Shown here: in pieces, positions 7,452-18,143 of the stretch
Numbering within the stretch: the first letter of the stretch is position 1
Layout of the letters: the number at the start of each line of letters is the position of its first letter
The notes under the pieces: generated by a model
The model's input: the letters and a program-made list of their open reading frames with translations, nothing else
Databases searched by the model: none
What the model was told of the DNA's origin: nothing
From: Candidatus Dadabacteria bacterium
Lineage (GTDB): Bacteria; Desulfobacterota_D; UBA1144; Nemesobacterales; Nemesobacteraceae
Direction of reading: 5' to 3'
DNA length: 64,000 nt
NCBI GenBank assembly: GCA_022827275.1
Contig: JAJDTG010000005.1
Coordinates: 1 to 64,000 of the forward strand
Program-made: the position numbers and the translations under genes

Positions 7452-7657
7452 AGTTTTCTGCGGATTTCCGAAATAACTTCGTCAGCGGGGCGTCCTGGAT
7501 CTTTGGTCGCTTCGTAAGCCTCAAGCCTTTTGTTCAGTTCGGCCTTTTGCGCGGAGCAAAGAGAGAGAGCGCTCTGATCGGAAGCGATGCTGTCCCACAG
7601 GTCTTCTACGAGACGAATCCGCTCACGTACCGGCAAATTCTTCAAACTGGAGTCCAT
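7448..7657 (-). CDS. Addiction-module antitoxin of the ParD-like short family
   Basis: The 69-residue protein matches the short antitoxins often annotated as addiction module component (TIGR02574 style): an N-terminal LKNLPVRERIRLVEDLWDSI block, then a helix and a C-terminal EVISEIRRKL. It lies directly upstream of the ParE-like stub with a 4-base overlap, so it has lost its toxin. It may remain as an orphan that could neutralise related toxins. Confidence 0.7.
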   Translation of the reverse strand: MDSSLKNLPVRERIRLVEDLWDSIASDQSALSLCSAQKAELNKRLEAYEATKDPGRPADEVISEIRRKL

Positions 7658-7781
7658 GCTTACAAAGTACCTCGAACTTCGCGGTCTGTAAAAAGCCGGG
7701 CGATTACCGCAATCAACTGATCCGTGTTCCCGTGAATTTATCTTACTACCGGGTTTTCTTTCCAGTTAGAATTACCCGGCA

Positions 7782-9026
7782 ATGTGCGTCGAGATAATCA
7801 CGACCGGAAATGAGATAATGAGCGGTCTTACCCGGGATACCAACTTCAGCTGGGTAGCCGCGGAACTGTCCTCATCCGGTATTGAGGTTAAGCATCACTG
7901 CGCGGTTGCCGATGACCTTAACGATCTTCTCGCTTCTTTTGCCACGGCGTCGAAGAGAGCCAGATTTGTCATAGTCACGGGAGGGCTTGGCCCCACCGAG
8001 GATGATCTGAGCGCGCTTGCCGCCTCGAAGTTTCTGGGAACTCCCCTTGTTTTTAATCCAGCGGTCTATGAAGACATTGCCCGAAAACTTAGGGAGAGGG
8101 GAAGGGAGCCCAACATCCATCATGAAAAACAGGCTATGTTTCCTGAAAAAACGGTGGTTATCGAAAATCCCGTTGGTACGGCTGCCGGCTTCAGTTTCGT
8201 TTCCGGCGACTCGAAATTCTACTTTCTTCCCGGTGTCCCGAGGGAATTTCGGCGGATGTTCAGAGAACATGTTCTCCCGGATATAAGTGGCGTTGCGGAA
8301 AAGGGAACCACCCTGCGCGTGAGAGTGCTCAGAACCTTTGGACTCGGTGAATCCGAGGTGGCGGAAAAACTGGAAGGCTTCTTCCCCGAAGGGGTGGATG
8401 TCGGATACAGGATCCGCCTGCCCGAGATTCACCTTCGGCTTACGGCCTCGGGCCATGACGGCGAGGTGCTGGATTCGCTGCTGGGCAATGCCTGCGCGGA
8501 TGCGAAAGAGAGGCTGGGGAATTTCCTCTTTTCCGAAGAGGACGAGCCCCTTGAGGAGGTGACGGCATCTTTGTTGCTTAAAAAAGACCTGACCCTCTCT
8601 GCCGCGGAGTCCTGCACGGGAGGGCTTTGCTCAAGCCGGTTCACTGACATTCCCGGGAGTTCGGCTTACTTTCTGGGCGGAGCGGTGGTCTACAGCAACG
8701 AATCAAAGGAAAAGCTTCTCGGGGTAAATGCGGATACGCTCACCCGGTTCGGCGCGGTGAGCGAGCAGGTGGTTTTCGAAATGGCCGAGGGGGCAAGAAA
8801 TCTTTTTGGAACCGATATTGGGATTTCTATATCCGGGGTCGCGGGTCCGGGAGGCGGAACCACGGAGAAGCCTGTGGGCACAGTGTGGTTTGGATTCAGT
8901 CACCTTTCCTCGGGGACTTTCTGCGAGAAACGGAATTTTGCCGGGACGAGGGATGAGATAAAAAACTTTGCCGCTTCTACGGCTATTGATATGGTTAGGA
9001 AGTTCTGCCTTGATTATGTAGGATAG
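7782..9026 (+). CDS. cinA: CinA: competence/damage-inducible protein, NMN deamidase
   Basis: CinA proteins recycle pyridine nucleotides. The C-terminal domain deamidates nicotinamide mononucleotide, and the N-terminal MoCF-like (COG1058) domain can act as an ADP-ribose pyrophosphatase. The 414 residues show the MoCF domain at about 1-170 (TTGNEIMSG, TGGLGPTEDD) and the CinA domain at about 255-410, with AESCTGGL near residue 275 and SGVAGPGGGT. The ATG at 7782 agrees with the family start, though no strong ribosome site is visible. recA follows 42 bases later, the common cinA-recA order. Confidence 0.93.
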   Translation: MCVEIITTGNEIMSGLTRDTNFSWVAAELSSSGIEVKHHCAVADDLNDLLASFATASKRARFVIVTGGLGPTEDDLSALAASKFLGTPLVFNPAVYEDIARKLRERGREPNIHHEKQAMFPEKTVVIENPVGTAAGFSFVSGDSKFYFLPGVPREFRRMFREHVLPDISGVAEKGTTLRVRVLRTFGLGESEVAEKLEGFFPEGVDVGYRIRLPEIHLRLTASGHDGEVLDSLLGNACADAKERLGNFLFSEEDEPLEEVTASLLLKKDLTLSAAESCTGGLCSSRFTDIPGSSAYFLGGAVVYSNESKEKLLGVNADTLTRFGAVSEQVVFEMAEGARNLFGTDIGISISGVAGPGGGTTEKPVGTVWFGFSHLSSGTFCEKRNFAGTRDEIKNFAASTAIDMVRKFCLDYVG

Positions 9027-9068
9027 TAATTTTAGAACCACAAAGACCAGAACGGAGATTAAGACGGA

Positions 9069-10100
9069 ATGAGCGATCTTGACGAGAAGAACAAGAACAT
9101 AGACGTAGCAATCAGCACCATAGAGAAGCAGTTCGGAAAAGGCTCCATAATGAGACTGGGGGAAGACGCTTCCCTCTCGGACATTCCGGTTATTACCTCG
9201 GGTTCCCTTGGACTTGATATAGCGCTTGGAGTCGGGGGGTTTCCCAGGGGAAGAATCGTCGAAGTTTACGGCCCTGAGGCCTCGGGCAAGACCACCATAG
9301 CGCTCCACGCAATCGCGGAAGCCCAGAAGGCTGGCGGAATAACCGCATTTGTCGATGCCGAGCATGCTCTTTCGACAAGCTACGCGGCGGCACTTGGGAT
9401 CAAGGTTGAGGATCTTCTTATCTCGCAGCCCGATTTCGGAGAACAGGCCCTTGAAATTGTCGATACTCTCATAAGAAGCAACGCGGTTGACCTCATAGTG
9501 CTTGACTCGGTTGCGGCCCTTACCCCGCGCGCCGAGATCGAGGGGGAGATGGGAGACACTCACGTAGGTCTTCAGGCAAGGCTTATGTCGCAGGCGCTTC
9601 GCAAGATAACGGCTAACGTGAGCCGCTCGAAAACCATAGTTATTTTCGTTAACCAGCTTCGCATGAAGATCGGGGTTCCGGCGTATATGAACCCCGAGAC
9701 AACCACCGGGGGCAACGCGCTTCGGTTCTATTCATCGGTGAGAGTTGATATAAGGCGCATCGGATCTCTTAAGGACGGCGACCGTATAATTGGCAACAGG
9801 GTCAGGGCTAAGCTTGTCAAGAACAAGGTCGCTCCACCTTTTAGGGAAGCGGAATTCGAGGTGGTTTTCGGAAGGGGAATATCAAAGCTCGGGGAGCTTG
9901 TGGATCTGGGAACCAAATTCAATGTGATAAAGAAAAGCGGAACTTGGTATTCCTATGAAGGGGAGAGGATAGGACAGGGCAGGGAAAATTCCAAGAAGTT
10001 TCTCCACGAACATCCGGAAATCCGCGAAAAAATAAGGGAGGGGATTATAAAGGCCTCGGGGATAGGTTCCGCGGGCGAAGAGAAAGCTGCGGAGTCATGA
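9069..10100 (+). CDS. recA: Recombinase RecA
   Basis: RecA forms filaments on single-stranded DNA, drives strand exchange and triggers LexA self-cleavage. At 343 residues it is full length. Walker A is GPEASGKTT at residues 68-76, and other RecA blocks are [30 protein letters not shown] and the NQLRMKIGV / [10 protein letters not shown] region. The C-terminal tail is acidic. I did not find a clear SOS box in the short gap after cinA. Confidence 0.97.
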   Translation: MSDLDEKNKNIDVAISTIEKQFGKGSIMRLGEDASLSDIPVITSGSLGLDIALGVGGFPRGRIVEVYGPEASGKTTIALHAIAEAQKAGGITAFVDAEHALSTSYAAALGIKVEDLLISQPDFGEQALEIVDTLIRSNAVDLIVLDSVAALTPRAEIEGEMGDTHVGLQARLMSQALRKITANVSRSKTIVIFVNQLRMKIGVPAYMNPETTTGGNALRFYSSVRVDIRRIGSLKDGDRIIGNRVRAKLVKNKVAPPFREAEFEVVFGRGISKLGELVDLGTKFNVIKKSGTWYSYEGERIGQGRENSKKFLHEHPEIREKIREGIIKASGIGSAGEEKAAES

Positions 10101-10309
10101 TCCCGCTGCCTTGGGCCGCAAGGTGTAGACTTATGCCCTAAACGGTTTTAATCCTGGGTTCTGGGATAGGCAGACGCGATACAAGCGGGTGGGGTGACCA
10201 CATAGGGCTCAGGGAACGCACTTCCTTGTTTTCCCCTTCCTGTTAATGAATAATATAGGATACTTAGGAAGCGTGTAGAATTTGAGTAGGCGCTCATGGA
10301 TGCGTCGAA

Positions 10310-13300
10310 ATGAAATCGGAAAATTTTGAATTTCTCAGAGAGCGTTGGCCGGAACTTGCCTCATTAGGCGGTTTTGCTGAATCTTACACATATACCGACC
10401 CGACCAGCGCCCTTGTAAAGCTTAGATTGCTTGCTGAGAACCTTACCAGAGATGTCTACAGTGAACTTGCGTTCCCAAAACCACCCCACTCAAATTTCAT
10501 AAATCTTTTGGAAGAAAGTGCGTTTTGCGCCTTCATTCCCAAGGTGCTGCTGAACAAGCTCCATGCGTTGCGCATACACGGCAATAAGGCTGCCCACGGA
10601 GAATCCGCAGAACCGCAAACTGCGCTACGGCTTTTGAAAGAGGCGCATGACTTGACTCTTTGGCTTGCCGTGAATTTTGAAGAAGCCGACTCAGGAACAT
10701 TGCCCTCTTTCAACCCACCGCAGCAGCCTGATTCTAGCGCGTCAGCGGCGGAGAGGACTGAGCTCGAAAAACTGGCGTTGCAGGAAGCACAATTGAACGA
10801 TTTGTTGCTTGAACTGGACCAAGTGCGTGAGAGAGCTGAAACCGCCGAAAAGAAATCCGAGGAACTTGAAGAGTTGGCGGCTTCTGCAAAAACATCCGCG
10901 GACCTTCTTGAATTCGATGAAGCAACAACCCGGAATCGTATCATTGACGGTCTTCTTGCTTCTGCTGGCTGGGATGTCGGTCCCGACTTGCAGACAACGG
11001 ACAGCGTGGCGAAAGAATATGAGGTTGCCGATCAGCCGACGACAACGGGAAAGGGCTTCGTTGATTATGTTCTGTGGGATGAAGACGGAACGCCGTTGGC
11101 CGTTATTGAAGCCAAGAAAACATCCGTTGAACCGGAACTCGGACGCAAACAAGCCAAGCTTTACGCTGATGCCTTGGAAAAGGCGCATGGACAACGGCCG
11201 GTCATATTCTATACAAACGGATACGACATTTGGCTATGGGACGACATGGCGGGTTATCCGCCAAGGAGGGTTTACGGATACTACTCCAAGGACAGTTTGC
11301 AGTATCTTGCGAAGTTCCAGCGGGGGAATCGGGAGGACATTTCAGCAATGTCGCCGCAAAAGACAATAGTTGACCGCCTCTACCAAATAGAGACGATTAA
11401 ACGAGTCGCCGAGCGCTTTTTGTCTAAGCATCGAAAAGCATTGATCGTTCATGCCACAGGAACTGGCAAGACGCGTGTCGCCATTGCTCTTTCGGAACTG
11501 CTGATCCGCGCGGGATGGGCGAAACACGTGCTTTATCTCTGCGACCGACGCGAGCTGCGAAGACAGGCGAAAAACTCATTTACCGACTTTCTGCCTTCGG
11601 AACCGATCAGAATAGTCAATTCACGAATTTCGGGTGTGCCCAGCGAACGTGTTTTTATAGCCACTTATCCGGCTATGCTTAAGGTGTACCAGTCATTTGA
11701 TGTCGGGTTCTTCGACCTCATTATCGCCGACGAGTCCCATCGGAGCATTTACAATGTCTACGGCGATCTTTTTCATTACTTCGATGCCTTGCAGGTGGGG
11801 TTGACCGCGACGCCAGTTGATTTCGTGACGCGCAGTACGTTCAGTCTCTTTGGTTGCGACAGCCAGATGCCAACATCCAACTACGACCTTGAACGGGCCG
11901 TTGAGGAAGGGTACCTGACGCCTTTTGAGGTATTTGAGCACACGACGAAATTTCTACGCGAAGGAATTCGTTTAGATGGTCTGACTCAGGAACAAATTGC
12001 TGAGCTGGAGGAGCAAGGCGAAGACCCGTCGCAATATGATTTCGCTTCAGAGCAGATCGACAGGGATATCTACAACAAGGACACGAACAGGACGATTCTT
12101 CGAAATCTCATGGAAAACGGTCTGAGGGAAGCGACCGGCCAAGTCGTAGGAAAAACGATAATTTTCGCCCGGAATCACAGGCACGCCATACTCATGAACC
12201 GTCTTTTCGATGAGATGTATCCTCAATATGGAGGCCGGTTCTGCCAAGTAATTGACAACTATGATCCGCGGGCCGAACATCTGATTGACGATTTCAAGGG
12301 AGAAGGCGACAACCAGAATCTGACGGTCGCTATATCGGTTGATATGCTTGACACCGGAATTGACGTTCCTGAAATCCTCAATCTTGTCTTTGCGAAACCC
12401 GTCCGTTCGCCTGTCAAATTCTGGCAGATGATAGGTCGTGGCACGCGTCTCTGCCCAAATTTGTTCGGGCCCGGAGAAGACAAGACGGTTTTTCGAATCT
12501 TTGATCACTGGGGCAATTTTGAGCGCTTCGAAACTGGCTATCGGCCTGCTGAGCCGAGACAGTCCAAATCCCTTCTGCAGAGGCTGTTTGAGGAAAGATT
12601 GAACCTTGCCGAAGCGGCGCTTAAAAAAAGTGAAGAAGATGTTTTTGACCAGGCCATCAAACTGATTGAAGTTGATATAGCCGATTTGCCGGAAGAGTCT
12701 GTTTCAGTTCGCGAGCGCTGGCGGGAGCGGCGTTCAGTGCTTCAGGCGGACAGGCTCCCCCAATTTGCTCCCGCAACGGTCTCCATGCTCCGGACCGTCA
12801 TCGCGCCCCTGATGCAGTGGCGTACCAGACATGGTCTTGGCGATGCCCATGCTTTTGACTTGCTGGTGACGCAGATGCAGATTGCGGTTCTGAACGAAAC
12901 AGCGGCGCTTGCTGATCTTAAGATAGACTTCTTGGAGCGGGTTGAATGTCTTCAAATGCATTTGAATCCTGTTCGGGAGCGGGGCGAAATCATCAGGCGC
13001 GTCAAGTCAGATGACTTCTGGAAAGATGTTTCAGTTCAGGACTTGGAATTGGTACGTGGTCCCTTGCGCGAAATAATTCATTATCGGGAGAAGCAGACAG
13101 GCGCCGCCGTATTGCCTAAGATTATAGATGTTTCAGAAGAACCCGAGGATATCGTTATCTCACGGCGCAGAACCAATCTCAGAACCGTCGAAATGGAGGC
13201 TTATAAACATCTGGTGGAAGATGAACTGAAGAAGCACTTCGAAACCAACCCCGTTCTCAAGAAGATACGCATTGGAGAAACTGTTACCAAGGAAGATCTT

Positions 13301-13711
13301 GAGTCTCTGGTGTCACTTGTGCTGACGCAGAATCCGCATATCACCCGGAAAGATCTGAACGAGTTTTTCCGAGCGACTGCTCAACCGCTTTACGTAACGA
13401 TCCGTTCAATCGTCGGACTTGACCCCGAAGCCGTCAATGCGAAATTTTCTGACTTGGTGCTGAAGAATCCTTCACTGACTGCCAAACAGACACGCTTCCT
13501 TACTCTCCTGCAGAACCATATCATAAAGTTCGGATTCATAACGGTTGAAAAACTTTACGACCAGCCCTTTACCTTTGTTGACGCCGATGGACTAGAAGGC
13601 GTTTTCGACAAGCCCGAGGACATTGATGATCTGATAAAAATTGTTAATCTATTTGCACCGCCTCAAGAAGGCGGCGATGACGCCGACCAGAAAGACAGGA
13701 TAATGCACTGA
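10310..13711 (+). CDS. hsdR: Type I restriction enzyme subunit HsdR
   Basis: HsdR is the motor and nuclease subunit of a type I restriction system; it pumps unmodified DNA and cuts far from the site. In its 1133 residues an N-terminal DUF4145-like helical domain (1-130) is followed by a coiled coil (about 150-200). Next is the HSDR_N nuclease domain with VIEAKK near residue 265, and then a superfamily 2 motor with Walker A ATGTGKT (about 384) and DESH (about 474). The C-terminal EcoEI-type domain ends the protein. It is uninterrupted and appears functional. Arginine codons are mostly CGN, unlike the neighbouring core genes. Its last base is the first base of hsdM. Confidence 0.95.
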   Translation: MKSENFEFLRERWPELASLGGFAESYTYTDPTSALVKLRLLAENLTRDVYSELAFPKPPHSNFINLLEESAFCAFIPKVLLNKLHALRIHGNKAAHGESAEPQTALRLLKEAHDLTLWLAVNFEEADSGTLPSFNPPQQPDSSASAAERTELEKLALQEAQLNDLLLELDQVRERAETAEKKSEELEELAASAKTSADLLEFDEATTRNRIIDGLLASAGWDVGPDLQTTDSVAKEYEVADQPTTTGKGFVDYVLWDEDGTPLAVIEAKKTSVEPELGRKQAKLYADALEKAHGQRPVIFYTNGYDIWLWDDMAGYPPRRVYGYYSKDSLQYLAKFQRGNREDISAMSPQKTIVDRLYQIETIKRVAERFLSKHRKALIVHATGTGKTRVAIALSELLIRAGWAKHVLYLCDRRELRRQAKNSFTDFLPSEPIRIVNSRISGVPSERVFIATYPAMLKVYQSFDVGFFDLIIADESHRSIYNVYGDLFHYFDALQVGLTATPVDFVTRSTFSLFGCDSQMPTSNYDLERAVEEGYLTPFEVFEHTTKFLREGIRLDGLTQEQIAELEEQGEDPSQYDFASEQIDRDIYNKDTNRTILRNLMENGLREATGQVVGKTIIFARNHRHAILMNRLFDEMYPQYGGRFCQVIDNYDPRAEHLIDDFKGEGDNQNLTVAISVDMLDTGIDVPEILNLVFAKPVRSPVKFWQMIGRGTRLCPNLFGPGEDKTVFRIFDHWGNFERFETGYRPAEPRQSKSLLQRLFEERLNLAEAALKKSEEDVFDQAIKLIEVDIADLPEESVSVRERWRERRSVLQADRLPQFAPATVSMLRTVIAPLMQWRTRHGLGDAHAFDLLVTQMQIAVLNETAALADLKIDFLERVECLQMHLNPVRERGEIIRRVKSDDFWKDVSVQDLELVRGPLREIIHYREKQTGAAVLPKIIDVSEEPEDIVISRRRTNLRTVEMEAYKHLVEDELKKHFETNPVLKKIRIGETVTKEDLESLVSLVLTQNPHITRKDLNEFFRATAQPLYVTIRSIVGLDPEAVNAKFSDLVLKNPSLTAKQTRFLTLLQNHIIKFGFITVEKLYDQPFTFVDADGLEGVFDKPEDIDDLIKIVNLFAPPQEGGDDADQKDRIMH

Positions 13712-15234
13712 TGATTACAGGTGAACTCAAACGGGATATTGACGCGCTCTGGCTTGAGTTTTGGCAGGGTGGAATTACCAACCCGCTGACGGTGATTGAG
13801 CAAATCACTTATCTAATGTTTGCACGCTTGCTCGACGTGAATGAAGCGCGCGATGAGAATCGCGAGCGCCGTAGCGACAAAGCCTTCAAGAGACGCTTCG
13901 GCGAGGATGAGCAAGATCTGCGATGGTCACACTTCCGGCATTTGGGGGCTGATAATATGTTGTTCTTAGTGCGGGACAGAGTGTTCCCGCATTTTCGCAA
14001 GACTTCCACCAGCGGCACTTCTTTTGCCGAGTTTATGAAGGACGCGCAGTTGATGATCCAGAAGCCGAGCCTCTTGGTAAAAGCCGTTAACATGATCGAC
14101 AAGTTGCCGCTGACCGAGGGAGACACCAAAGGCGATCTTTATGAATACCTTCTCAGCAAGCTAACGACTGCCGGGATTAACGGACAATTCCGTACCCCGC
14201 GCCATATTATTCGTTTGATGGTGGACATGCTGGAACCGAAGCCGACGGATGTGATTGCCGACCCATCGGCGGGAACGGGTGGTTTTCTCGTTCAGGTGAT
14301 GGAACATCTTATGGAGAAATTCACCTCGCCTGAGGGAGTGATCGAGGAAACCGATCCGGATACCGGAGAGGAATACAATATCTACACAGGTGATTTGCTT
14401 GAAGAACACCGAAAGCATATCAGGACCGGCATGTTCCACGGGTTTGACTTTGACGCAACAATGTTGCGAATTGCAGCTATGAACCTTATGCTACACGACG
14501 TTGATAATCCAGACATACATTACCAAGACACGCTCAGCAACAGTTTCTCTGAGCGCTTCCCAAAAGCAGGAAAAGAAGCCTTCGATATTGTTCTTGCCAA
14601 CCCTCCGTTTAAAGGCAGTCTTGATTACGAGGATGTAGATGCTGATCTGCTGCGTCAGGTGAAGACGAAGAAAACGGAATTGCTGTTCCTTGTCTTGATC
14701 TTACGTATGCTGAAGCCTGGTGGCAGATCTGCTACTATCGTGCCGGATGGCGTACTGTTTGGTTCATCAATAGCTCATGTTGCATTGCGTAAATTGCTGA
14801 TCGATAAAAACCAACTCGAAGCCGTTATTTCTCTGCCTAGTGGAGTATTCAAGCCCTATGCGGGTGTATCAACTGGTATTCTGGTCTTCACGAAGGGAGG
14901 ACGCACGGACAATGTATTTTTCTATGATGTACAAGCTGATGGTTTCTCACTCGACGACAAGCGTGATCCTGTCGAAGAAAATGATCTGCCAGCTTGTCTA
15001 ATCCGTTGGCGTGCCCGGAATCTACGGAAGGACAATGAGCGGACGGACAAAGCATTTTTCGTATCGGCCAATGAGATAAGGAAGACGAACTATGACCTCT
15101 CACTCAATCGGTACAAGGAGGCGGTGTATCAGGAAGAGAAATATGATCCGCCGAAGGTTGTCCTAGAGCGAATCAGAACACTGAACGACGATATCGCTTT
15201 TGAACTTGCCGAATTGGAAGAAATGCTCAGATGA
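13711..15234 (+). CDS. hsdM: Type I restriction-modification methyltransferase HsdM
   Basis: HsdM transfers a methyl group from S-adenosylmethionine to adenine in the site read by HsdS. The 507-residue protein has an N-terminal helical domain (about 1-130), the SAM-binding [10 protein letters not shown] near residue 184, and the N6-adenine motif NPPF near residue 299. It overlaps hsdR by one base and hsdS by four (ATGA), so translation of the three is coupled. Confidence 0.95.
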   Translation: MITGELKRDIDALWLEFWQGGITNPLTVIEQITYLMFARLLDVNEARDENRERRSDKAFKRRFGEDEQDLRWSHFRHLGADNMLFLVRDRVFPHFRKTSTSGTSFAEFMKDAQLMIQKPSLLVKAVNMIDKLPLTEGDTKGDLYEYLLSKLTTAGINGQFRTPRHIIRLMVDMLEPKPTDVIADPSAGTGGFLVQVMEHLMEKFTSPEGVIEETDPDTGEEYNIYTGDLLEEHRKHIRTGMFHGFDFDATMLRIAAMNLMLHDVDNPDIHYQDTLSNSFSERFPKAGKEAFDIVLANPPFKGSLDYEDVDADLLRQVKTKKTELLFLVLILRMLKPGGRSATIVPDGVLFGSSIAHVALRKLLIDKNQLEAVISLPSGVFKPYAGVSTGILVFTKGGRTDNVFFYDVQADGFSLDDKRDPVEENDLPACLIRWRARNLRKDNERTDKAFFVSANEIRKTNYDLSLNRYKEAVYQEEKYDPPKVVLERIRTLNDDIAFELAELEEMLR

Positions 15235-16412
15235 AATTTGTTCCGCTTCTAGAGGTTGCTGACAATATAACGTGTAGTCCTCCGGTGTTTGATGGTACAC
15301 GCACCTATTATGCCACAGCCAATGTAGACGAGCAGAACCTGCTTGAAGGCACTCCTGTCACCTATCGGGAGCGACCATCGCGCGCAAATCTCGTAGCAGC
15401 AAATGATGACATTCTGTTCGCCAAGATGCAGGCTACCAACAAGATAATTCATGTAAATCCAGAGGCAGAAAACGCAATCTTTTCCACTGGTTTTTTCAAC
15501 CTCAGACCACGTCCTACTCGTTTACATTCGCGTTATCTTCTTTGGTTCTTGCGCAGTTCAATCTTTCAGAATGCTAAAGATCAGCTTTGTACTGGGGCAA
15601 CACAGAGAGCACTAACGCTTAGTGGCCTCCAAGAAATTGAAATTCCTTTACCTGCTACCATAGAAGAACAGAAGCGAATTACCACCATTCTTGACACAGC
15701 CGACAGTATCCGGCGCAAGCGGAAGAAAATGATAGCGATGACAGACACTGTCTTAAGCGCAACTTTTCTCCAAATGTTTGGTGACCCCCTTAAGAACCCG
15801 TTTAGTTTCAGCACAGATAGGATTGGTGAGCATCTTAGTGAGGAACGACCCGGCACACAGTCCGGACCTTTCGGGTCTGCTCTTAAGAAGCATGAGTACA
15901 TCGATTCTGGCATTCCTGTTTGGGGCGTTGATAACGTTCAGTCAAACGAATTTGTCGATACAGCAAAGTTATTCATCTCTGAGGAAAAGTTTGAGCAATT
16001 GGAACGATACAATGTTGAACCAGGGGATATACTTATTTCCCGTGCTGGCACAGTTGGGCGCATGTGTATCGCCGAGCCCAAGGTGGATAAATCAATAATT
16101 AGCACAAACCTTGTCCGCGTGGTGCTTGACTTAGAGTCATTGCTTCCCGAGTATTTTGTATCACTTTTCACATATTTTCCGCACCGGCTTGGCACCTTGA
16201 AGGCGAACAACAAGAAAAATGCGTTTACCTTTCTCAACCCGAGAACACTGAAGGCTTTAGAGATTGTCATTCCACCTATTGAGCTCCAAAAAGAATACCG
16301 TACGCTCAAGCACGCAATGAAAAGCCAGATTTCTAAAGCCGAGAAGCAGTTGGAAGAGATGAATCAACTAGTTGATTCGCTATCTCAACGAGCCTTCCAA
16401 GGCAAACTTTAG
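15231..16412 (+). CDS. hsdS: Type I restriction specificity subunit HsdS
   Basis: HsdS recognises a two-part DNA sequence and holds two HsdM copies and HsdR. The 393-residue protein has two target recognition domains (about 1-150 and 185-365). Each is followed by a conserved helix; the first begins with [23 protein letters not shown]-type sequence (residues ~136-160), and the last helix is [23 protein letters not shown]-type at the C-terminus. The target cannot be predicted by eye. It starts inside the hsdM stop and is followed by an ATPase gene after 9 bases. Confidence 0.93.
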   Translation: MKFVPLLEVADNITCSPPVFDGTRTYYATANVDEQNLLEGTPVTYRERPSRANLVAANDDILFAKMQATNKIIHVNPEAENAIFSTGFFNLRPRPTRLHSRYLLWFLRSSIFQNAKDQLCTGATQRALTLSGLQEIEIPLPATIEEQKRITTILDTADSIRRKRKKMIAMTDTVLSATFLQMFGDPLKNPFSFSTDRIGEHLSEERPGTQSGPFGSALKKHEYIDSGIPVWGVDNVQSNEFVDTAKLFISEEKFEQLERYNVEPGDILISRAGTVGRMCIAEPKVDKSIISTNLVRVVLDLESLLPEYFVSLFTYFPHRLGTLKANNKKNAFTFLNPRTLKALEIVIPPIELQKEYRTLKHAMKSQISKAEKQLEEMNQLVDSLSQRAFQGKL

Positions 16413-16421
16413 GGTGCCACA

Positions 16422-18143
16422 ATGCGTCTGACACAAATCGAGATCGAAAATTTCAAAGGGATTGGTGAACGTCAAACGATTGATCTCAAGCCGATTACCT
16501 TGTTGTTCGGGCCGAACAACGCAGGCAAGAGCACAGTTCTGCAAGTACTACACTATATGCGGGAATTACTCGAACGCCAGAATCCGGACCCCGATCAAAC
16601 TATCGCAGGTGGCCTTATCGATTTTGGTGGATTCAGGGCGCTAGTCCACAATCACGAGTTGAATCGTGCCATCACAATTAAGCTCGTGATTGATCTGTCG
16701 GAGGATCTGGGGAACGACCAGCTACCACTTAATTCCGGCATACATCTCGGCGACACTGAATTTGCTAATCTGGATATCCTCTACATCTTTGGCGGAGATA
16801 CCGATTCTAACAAACACGCTATCGTACAAGAACTTGGTGTTATGGTAGAGGTACGTTGGAGCGATTTGCTCATGGGTCCCTATGTCTCTTTGCTTTCCTT
16901 AGATATGGATGGCACCCAGATTCTGTCAATCAAATCGCCACCGCAGAAAGGACGCGCAATTATCACTGATTTTAATTTTGAACACCCGCTACTTCAGCAG
17001 ATCATTTATCAAGATGATATTGTAGAGGATGACGAGTTTTATCAGGGAGATTTTCCCGGACACTTTGATGAAGGTGATCCGTTTGCGTCACCGCTTGGGG
17101 CTGAGATTTGGGAGCTCTCTCGTGATATGGCAAAAGGAACTCCCGCCTTTGCGGAAGATAACTTTAGGGTGACTGTCTCCACTCCAATGGGAGCCTTGCC
17201 GAACCCGAATAAGCCTCTGGACTTGGATTTACGCGACCCCGAAGTTGACAAGCCTGAACTAGAACAGAGCACATCTCGCGTTAGGGGACTGGCGACGTTA
17301 CTTGATGAACTGGTTCTCGGGCCGGTACGCGTTGCGAATGACTACTTAGGTAGCATGATCTATGTAGGTCCCTTGCGCGAAATCCCTACTCGAAACTTCC
17401 GACCACGCCTTTCGCCTGATGAATCACGCTGGGCGCGAGGTCTTGCCGCGTGGGATCTACTGTATTCTGATGTCAAAGGCGATCTTGTCGATGCCGTTAA
17501 CCAATGGCTTGGCGATGAGGACAAGCTCCGCACTGGTTACCAGTTGGAAAGGGTCGTTTTCCGCGAGATACCTGTATCGAGTCGGCTGAGTTTTCTGTTT
17601 GAGCGTGGCCTGACCGAAGATGATCTCGGCGAACTGCAGGAGCTCTACGAAAACTTGGAAACCCGGGTGGAAGTTGTGTTGCGTGATTTTGAAAAAGACA
17701 TTCTTGTTGCTCCCGATGATATTGGCATCGGCATTTCACAGATGATCCCGGTCGTTGTTGGATGCCTCACTGACAGTGTCAGTCTTCTTGCGGTGGAGCA
17801 GCCCGAACTCCACATTCACCCAGCCCTGCAGGTTGCGATGGGTGATCTCCTGATCCACTCGGCTTTCGGCAACCAGTCTGATTTCCTGTCCGGCAAATCT
17901 CTTCTTGTGGAAACGCACAGCGAGCATATTATGCTACGCTTGCTACGCCGGATCAGACAGACATCCGAAGGCGAAATGCCTCCTGACACCCCGTCTCTCA
18001 CCCCAGATGCTGTTTCTGTCATCTATGTTGAAGATGGCGAAGACGGCGTGAAGCTTTACTCGCTCAGAGTTGATGAAGAAGGGGAATTCATTGACCGCTG
18101 GCCGCAAGGCTTTTTCGACGAACGCGTGGAGGAGCTTTTCTAG
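16422..18143 (+). CDS. AAA/ABC-type ATPase with DUF3696 C-terminus, defence-associated
   Basis: The 573-residue protein belongs to the SMC/RecF-like AAA ATPases found in many defence systems. Walker A is GPNNAGKST at residues 30-38, just after IEIENFKGIG. A signature-like GIGISQMIPVVV and Walker B LLAVEQPELHIHP lie near 445-475, followed by the VETHSEHIMLRLLRRI switch segment. The C-terminus (GEFIDRWPQGFFDERVEEL) matches DUF3696. No TOPRIM domain follows, unlike the OLD nucleases or GajA. It begins 9 bases after hsdS, and its stop shares one base with the next gene's GTG. A role in sensing invasion with the next protein as effector is my inference. Confidence 0.75.
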   Translation: MRLTQIEIENFKGIGERQTIDLKPITLLFGPNNAGKSTVLQVLHYMRELLERQNPDPDQTIAGGLIDFGGFRALVHNHELNRAITIKLVIDLSEDLGNDQLPLNSGIHLGDTEFANLDILYIFGGDTDSNKHAIVQELGVMVEVRWSDLLMGPYVSLLSLDMDGTQILSIKSPPQKGRAIITDFNFEHPLLQQIIYQDDIVEDDEFYQGDFPGHFDEGDPFASPLGAEIWELSRDMAKGTPAFAEDNFRVTVSTPMGALPNPNKPLDLDLRDPEVDKPELEQSTSRVRGLATLLDELVLGPVRVANDYLGSMIYVGPLREIPTRNFRPRLSPDESRWARGLAAWDLLYSDVKGDLVDAVNQWLGDEDKLRTGYQLERVVFREIPVSSRLSFLFERGLTEDDLGELQELYENLETRVEVVLRDFEKDILVAPDDIGIGISQMIPVVVGCLTDSVSLLAVEQPELHIHPALQVAMGDLLIHSAFGNQSDFLSGKSLLVETHSEHIMLRLLRRIRQTSEGEMPPDTPSLTPDAVSVIYVEDGEDGVKLYSLRVDEEGEFIDRWPQGFFDERVEELF

